Assembly: GCA_019677205.1 (NCBI GenBank)
Contig: JAAMXY010001367.1
Location: 1-38,226, forward strand
Reading direction: 5' to 3'
Length of the DNA: 38,226 nt
Origin: Pinguiococcus pyrenoidosus
Lineage: Eukaryota; Sar; Pinguiophyceae; Pinguiochrysidales; Pinguiochrysidaceae
The notes under the pieces were generated by a model that worked only from the letters and a program-made list of their open reading frames with translations, was not told the DNA's origin and searched no databases. Shown one piece after another: positions 37,659 through 38,226 of the stretch (position 1 is its first letter; each line of letters begins with the position of its first letter). The translations under genes were made by a program, and so were the position numbers.

Positions 37659-38226
37659 ATGGAGGCCGACAGCAATGTGGTGGCCGCAAGGTGGCTGAAC
37701 CTCAGCGAGGAAGAGCTGGGAGCACAGGGGGACAGCGATGACGGCGGCGCCGAACCGACCTTGCAAAGGGGCCGCGGCCGCGGCCGCAGAGGCCTGGGGG
37801 CAGCGGCGCCCAAGCCGCTCGCGGCTGCAGCGAGCGGCCTTGCCAAGCACCTGAGGAAAGGCCGGCGGCGGCAGGAAGCTGCAGCGGAGCGGGAGGAGCT
37901 GGAGGAGGAGGAGCACGGTGTGAGCGAGCAGCTGGAGGAGAGCCGAACTAAGGCGGTGCGCTCACGCTCAAAGCCGCTTGTGCCTGGTTTGTTGCCGGCG
38001 ACGGAAGTCCGGTCCACAGCTGCCAAGCAATCAAGAAAGCGGAAGAAAGATAGAGGGGTTGAGGCTCCAATGGATAAGACTCCAGATGCCGCGAAAGGGA
38101 AAGCGCTCGAGGGTGGCATGGCTGCAGCGAGCGACGAGGCGGCAGAGAGGCCGCCGCACCGCAAGAGGAAGAAGAGGCGGTCCAAGCAGAAGAACATCCG
38201 CAAGGACACTCGGAGCGTGGACCAGC
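37659..38226 (+). CDS. Basic, nuclear-type protein of unknown family (3' partial)
   Basis: An open frame from the ATG at 37659 runs through the window end with no stop (189 codons seen). The start MEADSNVVAARWLNLSEEEL is followed by an Arg-Gly run, an Ala-rich part, a Glu-rich coil (EREELEEEEHG) and several basic clusters that look like nuclear or nucleolar localisation signals (SRKRKKDRG, HRKRKKRRSKQKNIRKD). Alternating acidic and basic low-complexity blocks are common in ribosome-biogenesis and chromatin proteins; no domain is recognised. The antisense frame 38209-37463 is also open but is a GC-rich shadow. Confidence 0.6.
   Translation, partial: MEADSNVVAARWLNLSEEELGAQGDSDDGGAEPTLQRGRGRGRRGLGAAAPKPLAAAASGLAKHLRKGRRRQEAAAEREELEEEEHGVSEQLEESRTKAVRSRSKPLVPGLLPATEVRSTAAKQSRKRKKDRGVEAPMDKTPDAAKGKALEGGMAAASDEAAERPPHRKRKKRRSKQKNIRKDTRSVDQ

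Noticed and set aside
37463-38209. 248-codon minus-strand frame at the right end
   Set aside because: Ser/Pro/Arg low-complexity shadow of the plus-strand basic protein, which has an ATG start and nuclear-signal-like basic clusters.

Overview
This is nuclear DNA from a eukaryote, most likely an alga with a complex red-lineage plastid (stramenopile, haptophyte or cryptophyte type); I cannot fix the species. The grounds are: genes split by short GT-AG introns (41 placed by hand, mostly 60-100 bp); purely eukaryotic genes (Pol III subunit RPC8, HBS1, cytosolic-type valyl-tRNA synthetase, an Lsm11-like Sm protein, mitoribosomal mL54); a fungal/plant-type HIS7 fusion; a mevalonate-pathway gene; and five preproteins whose signal peptide is followed directly by Phe, the ASAFAP-like signature of import into complex red plastids. 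No bacterial operon, IS element, CRISPR array, tRNA or rRNA gene was seen.

Layout: 21 well-supported genes plus one doubtful small one, packed at about one per 1.75 kb and often in opposite orientation. 93-1897 (-) plastid HemK-like methyltransferase; 2324-4209 (+) HIS7; 4412-5305 (-) UBA-like protein; 5667-7100 (+) TauE/SafE transporter; 7432-8943 (-) MEAK7-like TLDc protein; 9282-10452 (-) RPC8; 10747-14350 (+) ValRS; 14398-16898 (-) HBS1; 17308-18987 (+) DUF445 membrane protein; 19049-20008 (-) cis-prenyltransferase; 20625-21993 (-) acidic unknown; 23081-23717 (+) mL54; 23748-24383 (-) Lsm11-like; 24504-25486 (-) unknown with a duplicated KYG unit; 25904-26215 (-) doubtful small gene; 26212-27102 (-) secreted protein with a duplicated four-Cys module; 27603-28375 (+) plastid preprotein with amphipathic repeats; 28415-30256 (-) plastid TPR/fibrillin-like protein; 30618-33211 (-) TPR plus JmjC/cupin oxygenase with signal peptide; 33720-35223 (+) mevalonate diphosphate decarboxylase; 35307-37296 (-) plastid preprotein of unknown family; 37659-38226 (+) basic nuclear-type protein, cut by the window end. 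Convergent neighbours are 30-330 bp apart, divergent ones about 290-1090 bp.

The left two thirds is mostly housekeeping: translation and its quality control (ValRS, HBS1, mL54), transcription (RPC8), histidine synthesis (HIS7), and isoprenoids (cis-prenyltransferase; mevalonate decarboxylase supplies its IPP precursor). The right third (26-37 kb) is richer in lineage-specific genes: five of seven consecutive genes there carry signal peptides, and three of these have no family I recognise. The most novel-looking are the repeat protein at 27603, the duplicated-cysteine protein at 26212 and the KYG-repeat protein at 24504. All exon structures were assembled by eye, and every joined coding length was checked to be divisible by three.
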